NCBI GenBank assembly: GCA_964429135.1
Contig: CAYSAU010000018.1
Coordinates: 1-64,000 of the forward strand
Source: CAZSDU01 sp964429135
GTDB taxonomy: Bacteria > Bacteroidota > Bacteroidia > Bacteroidales > FEN-979
Direction of reading: 5' to 3'
Length of the DNA stretch: 64,000 nucleotides
Numbering within the stretch: the stretch's first letter is position 1; every line of letters starts with the position of its first letter. A program made the position numbers and the translations under genes. The notes under the pieces were generated by a model that searched no databases, was not told where the DNA came from, and saw only the letters and a program-made list of their open reading frames with translations. Of the stretch, positions 15,337 through 23,838 are shown piece after piece.

Positions 15337-16611
15337 ATGACATCTCAGATCACGTTTTATTTCAGCCAGCTTTTATTAAAAAAAATAATTAGTCCGCAAG
15401 GAGAGGTTATCGGAAAAATAAGGGATTTTCTGATTGATCTTACACCTTGGGCCTCAGATATTCACGAACCGGTCAGGCCACGGGTGATTGCGGTCAGGGT
15501 CAAGGTTCATGGTCGGGTAAGGGTGTATGATTTTTCATCTTTTGAAATCAAAAAAATCAAAGGACAAATAAAGATCATCTGCAAAGAGATCAATGAACTC
15601 AGTGAAAATACGTTTACCAATTCCTTATGGATTAAAGAGAACATCCTTGACAAACAGATTGTGGATATCAACGGACGTAAACTAGTTAGGGTAAATGACA
15701 TAAGAATGGTAATGATTCCCTCAGGAGCCTTTGCACTGGCCGTGGATGTTGGCCTGGAAGGATTGTTGCGAAGGATAGGATTTGAAGGGCTTTTACAAAA
15801 AATTTTAGGTCAAATTGGATTATCTATTCCTGACCGGTTTATTCTCTGGGATGATATTGAAGCAGTTGATTTCAACAATGCAAGCATTAAATTGTCTAAA
15901 GCTTCTTCCAAGTTATCTACCCTGCACCCATCCGATCTTGCCGATATTATTGAGGAACTTGATAAGGCTTCGAGGACCTATGTTTTCGCTTCACTGGATG
16001 AGGAAAAGGCAGCCGATGTGCTGGAAGAACTTGAAACGGATGCCCAGATTCATATTGTGGAAAGCCTTCCAAAGGAGAAAGTCGCTGATCTGCTTGAAAA
16101 AATGCCTGCTGATGAAGTGGCAGATATTCTTGATGAACTCAGAGATGAAAAAGCGGAGGAATTACTCAATGAAATGGAAAAGGAATCTTCAGAGGAAGTC
16201 AGGGAACTGCTCGAATACCCGGATAAAGTGGTGGGTTCTTTAATGACGACTGATTTCATGACATTCAGTGATGACCTAACCGTTGAGGAAGTCCTCTCAG
16301 CAATCAGAAAAGAAAAGCCCGAACCTTCATACATCTATTCCATTTTTATTGTTGATAAAAATGAGCGGCTGATTGCCTCGATTCCCTTGGGGGAGCTGGT
16401 TGTTGCAGAGCCCTCTTCCCCCCTTAAAAACATCATGGTGAAAAACCCCATCAGCGTATTGGATGAGGATAAGGTTGATGCGCTGGCCGAACTTGTTTCC
16501 AAATATAATCTTATGGCTGTCCCGGTTGTCAATAAAGACCATCAAATGGAAGGAGTCGTCGTGGTAGAAGACATTGTAGACGATCTTTTAAACAGAAGAA
16601 AGACAAAGTAA
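15337..16611 (+). CDS. PRC-barrel / MgtE N-domain / CBS protein lacking the MgtE channel
   Basis: 424 residues, soluble. The N-terminal part has two PRC-barrel-like units (PQGEVIGKIRDFLIDL and INGRKLVRVNDIRMV). From about residue 190 the MgtE N-domain superhelix appears, with repeats such as LHPSDLADIIEELD, EEKAADVLEELE, KEKVADLLEKMPADEVADILDEL and EKAEELLNEME. A CBS pair follows (VGSLMTTDFMTFSDDLTVEEVL and VKNPISVLDEDKVDALAELVSKYNLMAVPVVN). The five membrane helices of MgtE are absent. In MgtE these domains sense Mg2+ and gate the pore, so this may be a stand-alone metal sensor or a partner of another transporter. corA is three genes downstream. Confidence 0.85.
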   Translation: MTSQITFYFSQLLLKKIISPQGEVIGKIRDFLIDLTPWASDIHEPVRPRVIAVRVKVHGRVRVYDFSSFEIKKIKGQIKIICKEINELSENTFTNSLWIKENILDKQIVDINGRKLVRVNDIRMVMIPSGAFALAVDVGLEGLLRRIGFEGLLQKILGQIGLSIPDRFILWDDIEAVDFNNASIKLSKASSKLSTLHPSDLADIIEELDKASRTYVFASLDEEKAADVLEELETDAQIHIVESLPKEKVADLLEKMPADEVADILDELRDEKAEELLNEMEKESSEEVRELLEYPDKVVGSLMTTDFMTFSDDLTVEEVLSAIRKEKPEPSYIYSIFIVDKNERLIASIPLGELVVAEPSSPLKNIMVKNPISVLDEDKVDALAELVSKYNLMAVPVVNKDHQMEGVVVVEDIVDDLLNRRKTK

Positions 16612-16736
16612 TCCTGCCCCTTGCTGTTTTCTCAAAGATCTGACTCCATTCTGCGGGAAAGTTTTCAACAATTTTAAAAAATCATGGTTTAATCATATTA
16701 CCTTTTCATCCCAACCCGGATTAAGCATAAAAAGTG

Positions 16737-16744
16737 TAAATTTG
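16737..16744 (+). promoter_or_regulatory. Predicted -7 box of ssb
   Basis: TAAATTTG lies 35 bp before the ssb ATG. The 168-bp gap from 16612 to 16779 is otherwise AT-rich, with no gene or strong hairpin seen. Confidence 0.4.
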
Positions 16745-16779
16745 TTTCACGGAGTGTTAACATTTAAAAATGAAAGAAA

Positions 16780-17208
16780 ATGGCAACTGGAGTCAACAAA
16801 GTGATTTTGATCGGAAATCTGGGAAGAGATCCTGAGGTTCAAAATTTTGAAAACGGAGTCAAAAAGGCCACTTTTACCTTGGCTACAACTGAGGCATACA
16901 AAGGCAAAGATGGGGAAAAAACACAGCATACAGAGTGGCATAATATTGTGATGTGGAGGGGATTGGCTGATGTATCCGAACGTTTCCTGAAAAAAGGCAG
17001 CTCGATTTATTTGGAGGGCCGAATTCGCAAACGCGAATATGAAGACAAAGAAGGACAGAAAAGATTTATTTACGAAATTCTGGGCGATTCAATGCAGATG
17101 CTGGGCGGGGCTCCACGTAGAGAGGAAGGGAACGGAATCTCTGCCGCAACAGCTTCTGTTGATGAGGCGCCAATGGTGAGCGCCCCGGAGGATGATCTTC
17201 CATTCTGA
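16780..17208 (+). CDS. ssb: Single-stranded DNA-binding protein
   Basis: 142 residues. The OB fold covers about residues 1-105: NKVILIGNLGRDPEV, KKATFTLATTEAYKGKDGEKTQHTEWHNIVMW, then LKKGSSIYLEGRIRKREYEDKEGQKRFIYEI. A short flexible linker ends in the acidic tip APEDDLPF, which binds replication and repair partners. In many Bacteroidota ssb is followed by gldE and gldD. Here gldD comes next, after a strong intergenic hairpin, and gldE is absent. Confidence 0.97.
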   Translation: MATGVNKVILIGNLGRDPEVQNFENGVKKATFTLATTEAYKGKDGEKTQHTEWHNIVMWRGLADVSERFLKKGSSIYLEGRIRKREYEDKEGQKRFIYEILGDSMQMLGGAPRREEGNGISAATASVDEAPMVSAPEDDLPF

Positions 17209-17226
17209 TCAGCTTGGTGAAATGAC

Positions 17227-17263
17227 GGGGTGGCAAAATAGTTAATGTGCTATTTCCCACCCC
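17227..17263 (+). terminator. Two-step hairpin between ssb and gldD
   Basis: Outer stem GGGGTGG (17227-17233) with CCACCCC (17257-17263). Inner stem AAATAG (17236-17241) with CTATTT (17250-17255). The loop is 8 nt, with a small internal bulge between stems. Only TTT follows, so this may be a weak terminator or an mRNA-processing/attenuation hairpin separating ssb from gldD. Confidence 0.5.
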
Positions 17264-17282
17264 TTTGGCTTGATGGAATAAT

Positions 17283-17903
17283 ATGAAAAGAATACGCTTC
17301 ATTTCATTGGTTTTTATTGCAGGGCTTTTTTTAAGTTCCTGCACCAATGGGGATACTCCCAAACCGAGGGGTTATTTCCGCATTGACTTTCCGGAAAGGG
17401 ATTACCGTATATTCGATACCACTTACCCTTACACTTTTGAGTATCCGGTATATGCCAGAATATTGCCTGATGATTCAAAACTGTCTGAACCTTTCTGGAT
17501 TAATATTCATTATCCGCAATTTCATGCCCAGCTTCACCTGAGTTTTAAGCATGTAAACCATAACTTGGCACAATATCTGGAAGATTCGCGTAATCTTGTC
17601 AATAAGCATATTCCCAAAGCCAATGCCATTACCCAGCGGGAATACACTGATCCGGAAAGGCGGGTTTACGGCCTGGTATACGACATACGGGGTCCGGATG
17701 CGGCCTCTGTATACCAGTTCTATCTGACCGACAGTTTATCCAGCTTTATCCGGGGAGCTTTATATTTTGATCTGGTTCCAAACAATGATTCCCTGGCTCC
17801 GGTGATTGATTTTTTGAAATATGATATTGCACATATGATCAATACCTTTAAATGGAAACAAATCCCTCATCAATCCAGCCCAATCCATGATAGAAACCAT
17901 TAA
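17283..17903 (+). CDS. gldD: Gliding motility lipoprotein GldD
   Basis: 206 residues. The signal MKRIRFISLVFIAGLFLSSC carries the lipobox LSSC. The mature start TNGDTPKPRGYFRIDFPERDY is the typical GldD opening (xPKPRGYFRIDFP). In Flavobacterium johnsoniae GldD is required for gliding and type IX secretion, although its biochemical role is not settled. Its usual partner gldE (a CBS/DUF21 membrane protein) is missing from the expected place. The last 17 bp overlap the start of corA in another frame, so gldD and corA are translationally close. Confidence 0.9.
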   Translation: MKRIRFISLVFIAGLFLSSCTNGDTPKPRGYFRIDFPERDYRIFDTTYPYTFEYPVYARILPDDSKLSEPFWINIHYPQFHAQLHLSFKHVNHNLAQYLEDSRNLVNKHIPKANAITQREYTDPERRVYGLVYDIRGPDAASVYQFYLTDSLSSFIRGALYFDLVPNNDSLAPVIDFLKYDIAHMINTFKWKQIPHQSSPIHDRNH

Positions 17904-18798
17904 ATTTGGGACCTTGCGCTGGTCGCACATTGTTCGGCCAAGTGAAGAAGATCTGAAAGCGCTTCAGGATCACTACCATTTTCATCCCCTTGATCTGGAG
18001 GACTGCCGTTCTTATATTAATCTGCGACCTAAAATTGACGTTTACGACGATTATTATTTTCTTATCCTGCATTTCCCCGCACTCGATTCTACCCAAACCT
18101 TTGTGGATATCCGTGAAATAAAAATATTCTGGGGCAGGGATTACCTGATCACCATCAGTAAATCCCATTGGTTGGTCAAGGAAATGTTCAACAAAGAAAT
18201 CAACCGGTCACTGACGGGTCAGAAAATGGAAGTGGGTAGCAGCGACGCCCTTTTATACCAGATTCTTGAATCCCTGATGAAAGAAGCTCAGAAACTGGCG
18301 GAGAGAATTGACAAGGACGTGGACGGTTGCGGGAAATCGCTCTTCAGCAGGAATGCGGAAAAAACCATTGAGAAAATTTCTATTACGCGGAAAAATGTCA
18401 TCCTGATGAATACCATGTTCAGACCGCAGTTGCTCTTATTTAATAAATTGCAAAGTGGATCCATCAAGGGATTTGCTGACGACATGGAAGACTACTGGGG
18501 AAATATTCTGGATTATAACCAGAAGATCTGGGACATGGTGGAAGATGATGCTGAACTGATCCGTGGCTATTCAACCACTTTCGATTCCCTTCAGGTTAAT
18601 AAGACCAACGAAGTCATAAAGATCCTGACACTGATTTCTTCCATTCTGCTTCCATTGACTTTTATTGCAAGCCTGTATGGAATGAATATCAAATTACCCA
18701 TTCAGGAACATCCATATTCTTTCATTATCGTGGCTTCAGGAATGATTGTGATCGCTTTGGGGATGTTTATATATTTCAAGTTGAAGCGTTGGTTATAG
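17887..18798 (+). CDS. corA: CorA-family Mg2+/Co2+ transporter
   Basis: 303 residues. The pentameric inner-membrane channel family is recognised by the signature YGMNIKLPIQEHPYSF (the GMN selectivity motif) between two C-terminal helices: the pore helix VIKILTLISSILLPLTFIASL and the final FIIVASGMIVIALGMFIYF. The large cytosolic funnel domain is N-terminal, including the LDLEDCRSYINLRPKIDVYDDYYFLIL region. The end is basic (KLKRWL). Its start overlaps gldD by 17 bp. It ends overlapping the convergent aromatic-biosynthesis gene by 6 bp. Confidence 0.94.
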   Translation: MIETIKFGTLRWSHIVRPSEEDLKALQDHYHFHPLDLEDCRSYINLRPKIDVYDDYYFLILHFPALDSTQTFVDIREIKIFWGRDYLITISKSHWLVKEMFNKEINRSLTGQKMEVGSSDALLYQILESLMKEAQKLAERIDKDVDGCGKSLFSRNAEKTIEKISITRKNVILMNTMFRPQLLLFNKLQSGSIKGFADDMEDYWGNILDYNQKIWDMVEDDAELIRGYSTTFDSLQVNKTNEVIKILTLISSILLPLTFIASLYGMNIKLPIQEHPYSFIIVASGMIVIALGMFIYFKLKRWL

Positions 18799-19890
18799 CC
18801 CTTCAGCTTCGTTCATCACATCGATCTGACGCTGTATCCCCTCTTCATGTACCGATGCCAGTAAACGCATGATGAATTCCTTGCTCAACCCCATTTTAAC
18901 ACCGGCTTCCACCCTGTCATGAATGATCTGGTTCCAGCGTTTCAGTTGGAGAATGGTTATTTTATTGGCCTTTTTATATTTTCCGATGTCTTCCACAATC
19001 ATCATCCTCCTTGACAGGATATCGATGAGTTCCTCATCCAGTTTGTCAATCTCTGAACGAAGGGTTTCCAGCTTATTTTCAAAGTCAATGTTTCCGCTTT
19101 CCCGTCGGATAATCAGTTTAGAGATCAAGGCCTGAAGACTGGCGGGAGTGAGTTGTTGATTTTTATCGGTAAGTGCCTGGGCAGGATGGGTATGGGCTTC
19201 TATCATCAATCCGTTCATTTCAAGATCGAGTGATTTCTGGGCGGTTGGCAGAATCATTTCCCTGTTCCCGCAGATATGGCTTGGATCAGAGAACACTGGC
19301 AGGTTTGGGCAAAGTCTTTTCAGTTCGATGGGAATCTCCCACATGGGAGAATTCCGGTAGGGGGAGCGGTTAAAAAATGAAAATCCCCGGTGAACCGCAA
19401 TGAGTTTTCTGATCCCCATCCGGTTAAGCCTTTCGATGGCTCCAAGCCAGGTTTTCAGATCCGGGTTCAACGGATTTTTGACCAAAACAGGAATATCGCT
19501 TCCTTTGAGCACATCTCCGATTTCTTGTACCGAAAAAGGATTGACTACCGTGCGTGCGCCTATCCACAGGATATCTATCCCGTGGTCCAGCGCTTCTCTC
19601 ACATGACTTGGATTGGCTACTTCAACGGCTACCATCAGGTTTGTTTCTTTTTTCACCTGCTGTAGCCATTTCAGACCTTGTACACCCACTCCCTCAAAAG
19701 ATTCCGGACGTGTTCTCGGCTTCCAGACGCCTGCCCTGAAAACCCTGACTTGAGGAATAAGGGATAGTGCTCGGGCAGTTTCCATTACCTGACTTTCGGT
19801 TTCAGCGCTGCATGGACCAGCAATCATCAGAGGCTGAGCTGAAACCGGCAGCCATTCTTCCAGGGGAATTATTGTCAGGGGTGTGATCAT
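18793..19890 (-). CDS. Bifunctional DAHP synthase / chorismate mutase type II
   Basis: 365 residues from ATG 19890. The N-terminal two thirds is a type I-beta DAHP synthase: MIAGPCSAETESQVMETA, RAGVWKPRTRPESFEGVG, AVEVANPSHV, WIGARTVVNPFSVQE, LIAVHRGFS and VFSDPSHICGNREM, with metal and PEP ligands. The C-terminal 90 residues are an AroQ chorismate mutase helix bundle (LETLRSEIDKLDEELIDILSRRMMIVEDIGKYK). The two steps bracket the shikimate pathway. The fusion is typical of Bacteroidota and may allow feedback by prephenate or Phe/Tyr. An upstream TTG would add three residues. A -7 box ends 6 bp before the ATG. Confidence 0.93.
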   Translation of the reverse strand: MITPLTIIPLEEWLPVSAQPLMIAGPCSAETESQVMETARALSLIPQVRVFRAGVWKPRTRPESFEGVGVQGLKWLQQVKKETNLMVAVEVANPSHVREALDHGIDILWIGARTVVNPFSVQEIGDVLKGSDIPVLVKNPLNPDLKTWLGAIERLNRMGIRKLIAVHRGFSFFNRSPYRNSPMWEIPIELKRLCPNLPVFSDPSHICGNREMILPTAQKSLDLEMNGLMIEAHTHPAQALTDKNQQLTPASLQALISKLIIRRESGNIDFENKLETLRSEIDKLDEELIDILSRRMMIVEDIGKYKKANKITILQLKRWNQIIHDRVEAGVKMGLSKEFIMRLLASVHEEGIQRQIDVMNEAEGL

Positions 19891-19896
19891 CAGGGA

Positions 19897-19904
19897 CAAA
19901 GGTA
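19897..19904 (-). promoter_or_regulatory. Predicted -7 box of the DAHP synthase gene, nearly leaderless
   Basis: TACCTTTG on the minus strand, 6 bp before ATG 19890. Initiation 4-6 bp after the box would give an mRNA starting at the ATG. The box also sits against the end of the upstream membrane-protein gene (19909), so that gene and this one probably have separate transcripts. Confidence 0.4.
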
Positions 19905-19908
19905 CAGA

Positions 19909-20397
19909 TTATTCCCGCCAGAAAATTAATTTCCAGAGATTGGAAAAGACCTTTAATGCTGAAATGACCATACCAATGATCAATAAGATGGGAAGAACCT
20001 TATCAATCCAGGCAAGATGATGTAAATGGCTGAAATTAAAAGGATAAATAAAGAAAAGCACGATCATGGTTATAAAACCTGAAGCTTCAAGGATCATCCG
20101 TGATAAGTACCGGATCGCAGGATGATCAATCAGCAGCATCAGGGTATTTCCACCGATCTGGATCAGCAGATTCATATTGAGGATCCATAATACAGCGCTG
20201 AAATTATCGCGTATAAAACTCAGTTTCCATTCAGGGATTTTATTCACGATCCAAAGGAAGATCAGGTTGAAAATGATGGAGGTAATATATTCTCCTCGAC
20301 GTTTGCTCCATTTTTTATCATGATGCCAGTGGGTTTTTCCGTAATCGTCGATACGGCGTGCCCAAGGGGGCATGTTGTCATTCCGTGGGTTTTTCAT
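19909..20397 (-). CDS. Conserved membrane protein of unknown function, four helices
   Basis: 162 residues from ATG 20397. The family is not recognised. An N-terminal hydrophilic segment rich in Trp/His/Lys (MPPWARRIDDYGKTHWHHDK) is followed by about four hydrophobic helices: SIIFNLIFLWIVNKI, FSAVLWILNMNLLIQIGG, SRMILEASGFITMIVLFFIY and VLPILLIIGMVISALKVF. It ends with LIFWRE. The gene lies 18 bp before the aromatic-biosynthesis gene on the same strand but need not be related. A housekeeping integral membrane role is all that can be said. Confidence 0.7.
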   Translation of the reverse strand: MKNPRNDNMPPWARRIDDYGKTHWHHDKKWSKRRGEYITSIIFNLIFLWIVNKIPEWKLSFIRDNFSAVLWILNMNLLIQIGGNTLMLLIDHPAIRYLSRMILEASGFITMIVLFFIYPFNFSHLHHLAWIDKVLPILLIIGMVISALKVFSNLWKLIFWRE

Positions 20398-20500
20398 CAA
20401 TAAAAAATTTTTGCTCCTTTTGACGCATTTCAGGAAATAAAGTTACGTGGAAAGATATTCTCAGCCCATAGGATCAGCTGTTTTATTCCGGACATTTGAG

Positions 20501-20508
20501 TAAATTTG
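20501..20508 (+). promoter_or_regulatory. Predicted -7 box of asnS
   Basis: TAAATTTG, 20 bp before the chosen ATG. It overlaps codons of an in-frame TTG start at 20496, which argues that translation really begins at 20529. Confidence 0.4.
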
Positions 20509-20528
20509 CAGCATTAAAATGGAAGGTA

Positions 20529-21926
20529 ATGGAACATACAAGAAGGAATAAAATTGTCGATCTGTTGAAATCGAACGAATTTGGGCGTGAAGTATTGATT
20601 AAAGGCTGGGTACGCACGAAGCGTGGAAATAAAAATATCAATTTCATTGCCTTGAATGATGGTTCCGTGATTCATCATATTCAGATTGTGGTGGAAGTTG
20701 CCGGCTTTGATGAAAACCTTCTGAAGACCATCACCACGGGGAGTTGTATGGCGGTGAAGGGTATCCTGGTTGAATCCATGGGTCAGGGACAGCATGTGGA
20801 AGTTCAGGCCAAGGAGATCGAAGTTTACGGAACAGCTGACCCTGAAACCTATCCTTTACAGAAAAAGGGGCATTCCCTTGAATTCCTGCGTGAGATCGCT
20901 CACCTTCGTCCTCGCACCAACACCTTCGGGGCTATACTCCGTATCCGTCATGCCATGGCGTATGCCATTCATAAATATTTCAATAACCAGGGCTTTTATT
21001 GTTTACATTCCCCCATTATTACCGGAAGCGATGCCGAAGGTGCTGGTGCAATGTTCAGGGTGACTACACTGGAGCCCAGCAACCCTCCGCTCAGAGAAGA
21101 TGGGCAGGTAGACTTTACCCAGGATTTCTTCGGGAAAGAGACCAACCTGACTGTTTCCGGGCAGCTGGAAGCCGAACTTGGTGCCATGGCACTTTCACTG
21201 GTTTATACTTTTGGACCTACTTTCCGGGCAGAAAATTCCAATACCCCCCGCCACCTTGCTGAATTCTGGATGATAGAACCGGAGATGGCCTTTTATGATA
21301 TTCAAGACAACATGGACCTGGCAGAGGATTTTCTGAAATTTCTGATGAAATATGCCCTGGATCATTGTTTCGATGACCTGGAATTCTTGAACCAGATGTA
21401 TGACCAGGAATTGATCGGGAGGATAAAAGCGATCATCAGTAGTCAGTTTGAACGCCTGACCTATACGCGTGCCGTTGAAATTTTAATGGCCTCGGGACAG
21501 AGCTGGGAATTTCCCGTTTCCTGGGGTGCCGACCTTCAGGCTGAACATGAAAGATACCTGGTGGAAAAGCATTTCGGGAAACCGGTTATGCTCACTGATT
21601 ATCCCAAAGATATTAAGGCGTTCTACATGAAACAGAATGCTGATGGGAAAACGGTTCGCGGTATGGATGTCCTTTTTCCCAAAATTGGGGAGATCATTGG
21701 CGGTTCACAGCGCGAAGAAAACCTGGAAGCCCTGATGCGCCGGATTCATGAAATGAATATTCCCGAAAAAGATGTATGGTGGTACCTGGATACCCGGAAA
21801 TTCGGAACAGCTCCCCATGCCGGGTTTGGCCTCGGTTTTGAACGGCTTATCCTCTTTGTTACAGGAATGGGAAATATCCGCGATGTTATTCCTTTCCCAC
21901 GCACCCCAAAAAACGCGGAATTTTAA
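20529..21926 (+). CDS. asnS: Asparagine-tRNA ligase
   Basis: 465 residues from ATG 20529. A class IIb synthetase charging tRNA-Asn. The N-terminal OB anticodon-binding domain (VLIKGWVRTKRGNKNINFIALNDGS) is followed by the catalytic core. Motif 1 lies around FNNQGFYCLHSPIITGSDAEGAG. Motif 2 is FGPTFRAENSNTPRHLAEFWMIEPEMAF. Motif 3 is GFGLGFERLILFVTGMGNIRDVIPFPR. The FRVTTL insert and the lack of an archaeal AspRS signature favour AsnRS over AspRS. A short palindrome (CGGAATT-TT-AATTCCG) spans the stop codon. Confidence 0.96.
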   Translation: MEHTRRNKIVDLLKSNEFGREVLIKGWVRTKRGNKNINFIALNDGSVIHHIQIVVEVAGFDENLLKTITTGSCMAVKGILVESMGQGQHVEVQAKEIEVYGTADPETYPLQKKGHSLEFLREIAHLRPRTNTFGAILRIRHAMAYAIHKYFNNQGFYCLHSPIITGSDAEGAGAMFRVTTLEPSNPPLREDGQVDFTQDFFGKETNLTVSGQLEAELGAMALSLVYTFGPTFRAENSNTPRHLAEFWMIEPEMAFYDIQDNMDLAEDFLKFLMKYALDHCFDDLEFLNQMYDQELIGRIKAIISSQFERLTYTRAVEILMASGQSWEFPVSWGADLQAEHERYLVEKHFGKPVMLTDYPKDIKAFYMKQNADGKTVRGMDVLFPKIGEIIGGSQREENLEALMRRIHEMNIPEKDVWWYLDTRKFGTAPHAGFGLGFERLILFVTGMGNIRDVIPFPRTPKNAEF

Positions 21927-22060
21927 TTCCGGGGAATAATCAGTGCTCTGAGGCCACCATTCTTCCATCGTTCTTCTGCTGTCAAACCATGACCAGCTAC
22001 GCCGAGAGAATCTGGAAATGCATGCCAGTATGAGTTTAAAAAGACAGATAGGATTTCATT

Positions 22061-22068
22061 TATTTTTG
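22061..22068 (+). promoter_or_regulatory. Predicted -7 box of recJ
   Basis: TATTTTTG, 24 bp before ATG 22093. The 166-bp gap 21927-22092 shows no gene or other clear feature. Confidence 0.35.
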
Positions 22069-22092
22069 TATTTTAGCCATAGCAAAAAAAGT

Positions 22093-23838
22093 ATGGAAAA
22101 ACGTTGGGTGATTAAATCTCAGGGGGATCCGGAGATTGTAGGTGGTTTGGCGAAAGCCCTGGGGATTGATTCCTGTCTTGCCAATTTACTGGTGCAAAGG
22201 GGAGTGACAACATTTGATGAAGCCAGGGTTTTTTTTAGACCTGTTCTGACGGCGTTGCACGATCCCTTTTTGATGCGCGATATGGACAGTGCCATTGATC
22301 GTATCAGCCAGGCTTTGGCAAGAAGAGAAAAAATTCTGGTGTACGGGGATTATGACGTGGATGGCACTTCTGCAGTTGCACTCGTCTATACCTTTCTTCA
22401 TAAAATCACCGATCAACTGGATTTTTATATTCCCGATCGTTATATTGAAGGCTACGGAATTTCTTTCCAGGGGATAGATTTTGCTTTTGAACAAGGCTTC
22501 TCCCTGATCATTGCCTTGGATTGTGGCATTAAAGCGGTAGAAAAAATTGCCTATGCTGCTTCCAAAGGTATAGATTTCATTATATGTGATCATCATCGCC
22601 CCGGGGCTGAACTTCCGTCTGCCATCGCGGTACTTGATCCGAAACGCAGCGATTGCCCCTATCCCTATAAGGAACTTTCAGGTTGCGGTATCGGGTTTAA
22701 ACTAATTCAGGCGTATGCCCAGAAATACAATATCCCGTTTGATGACCTTTTACAATACCTTGACCTGGTCGTGATAAGTATCGCTTCCGATATCGTGGAT
22801 ATCACCGGTGAAAACCGTATTCTTGCCCATTTCGGATTAAAACTGGTGAATACCTGTCCCCGACCGGGAATTGAGGCCCTACTCAAATACTCGGGGGTGG
22901 TGAAAAGAGAAGAAGTCAATAACGGCTTTGCCTTTAACAGGGAACTAACGATTTCTGACCTGGTATTTTTAATTGGACCTCGCATCAATGCTGCAGGAAG
23001 AATTGAAAGCGGAAAAAATTCTGTCAGGCTGTTGATAACTCAAGATCCCCGGGAGGCACATCGTCTGGGCGTACAGATCAATAATTACAATAAGGAACGA
23101 AAAGATCTGGACACCCTTGCCACGCAACAGGCCATTGCCATGATCGGGAATTCTACCCGGCTTCTTCAGGCCAGGTCGACGGTGATCGATCACCCAGACT
23201 GGCATAAGGGGGTCATCGGAATTGTGGCCTCTCGGCTTACCGAAACCTTTTATCGACCCACTATCGTGTTTACCCATTCCAATGGACTGATGACGGGTTC
23301 AGCCCGTTCAGTCAGGGATTTTGATATCTATGAGGCCATTGATGCTTGTTCTTCTTATTTAGAGCATTTCGGAGGTCATAAATTTGCTGCAGGATTATCG
23401 CTTAAACCAGAAAATTTTGAAGCATTCCGCAAGAAATTTGAGGAAGTGGTGGAAACAAAACTTCAGGGAGTGCAACTGGTTCCGGAACTGGAAATTGACT
23501 CACCGCTTCCCCTCAATCATATCAGTTCACGCTTTTATAATGTGCTGAAACAATTTGCTCCTTTTGGCCCTGGGAACATGACTCCGCTTTTCCTGACAGA
23601 AGGCGTGATGGATACAGGTGGATCAAAGGTAGTAGGGAAAAATCATTTGAAATTATGTGTGGTTCATCCTGATGTGAATGGCGGTCCGTTTTCTGCCATT
23701 GCTTTCCAGCAGGGCGAACACTTCTTTAAAATTGACAAAGGAATTCCATTCAATATCTGTTATCATGTTGAAGAAAATGAATGGAACGGATCCGTGACTC
23801 TACAGTTGAATATTAAAGATGTGAAATTTCCTGGTTAG
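22093..23838 (+). CDS. recJ: Single-stranded-DNA-specific exonuclease RecJ
   Basis: 581 residues from ATG 22093 (MEKRWVIKSQGDPEIV). Upstream in-frame starts lie within the promoter. A 5'-3' ssDNA exonuclease of the RecF and mismatch-repair pathways. DHH-family motifs: VYGDYDVDGTSAVAL (I), IALDCGIK (II), FIICDHHRPG (III, the DHH) and ISIASDIVDITGENR. DHHA1 follows: GSARSVRDFDIYEAI and EHFGGHKFAAGLSL (the GGHxxAAG motif). A C-terminal OB domain completes it. Its stop overlaps the convergent pfkA stop by 4 bp. Confidence 0.95.
   Translation: MEKRWVIKSQGDPEIVGGLAKALGIDSCLANLLVQRGVTTFDEARVFFRPVLTALHDPFLMRDMDSAIDRISQALARREKILVYGDYDVDGTSAVALVYTFLHKITDQLDFYIPDRYIEGYGISFQGIDFAFEQGFSLIIALDCGIKAVEKIAYAASKGIDFIICDHHRPGAELPSAIAVLDPKRSDCPYPYKELSGCGIGFKLIQAYAQKYNIPFDDLLQYLDLVVISIASDIVDITGENRILAHFGLKLVNTCPRPGIEALLKYSGVVKREEVNNGFAFNRELTISDLVFLIGPRINAAGRIESGKNSVRLLITQDPREAHRLGVQINNYNKERKDLDTLATQQAIAMIGNSTRLLQARSTVIDHPDWHKGVIGIVASRLTETFYRPTIVFTHSNGLMTGSARSVRDFDIYEAIDACSSYLEHFGGHKFAAGLSLKPENFEAFRKKFEEVVETKLQGVQLVPELEIDSPLPLNHISSRFYNVLKQFAPFGPGNMTPLFLTEGVMDTGGSKVVGKNHLKLCVVHPDVNGGPFSAIAFQQGEHFFKIDKGIPFNICYHVEENEWNGSVTLQLNIKDVKFPG

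Noticed and set aside
15260..15337. M-box (ykoK) Mg2+ riboswitch before the MgtE-like gene
   Set aside because: The leader is shorter than the usual M-box and I could not place its conserved internal loops. Only a generic hairpin plus Shine-Dalgarno is supported.
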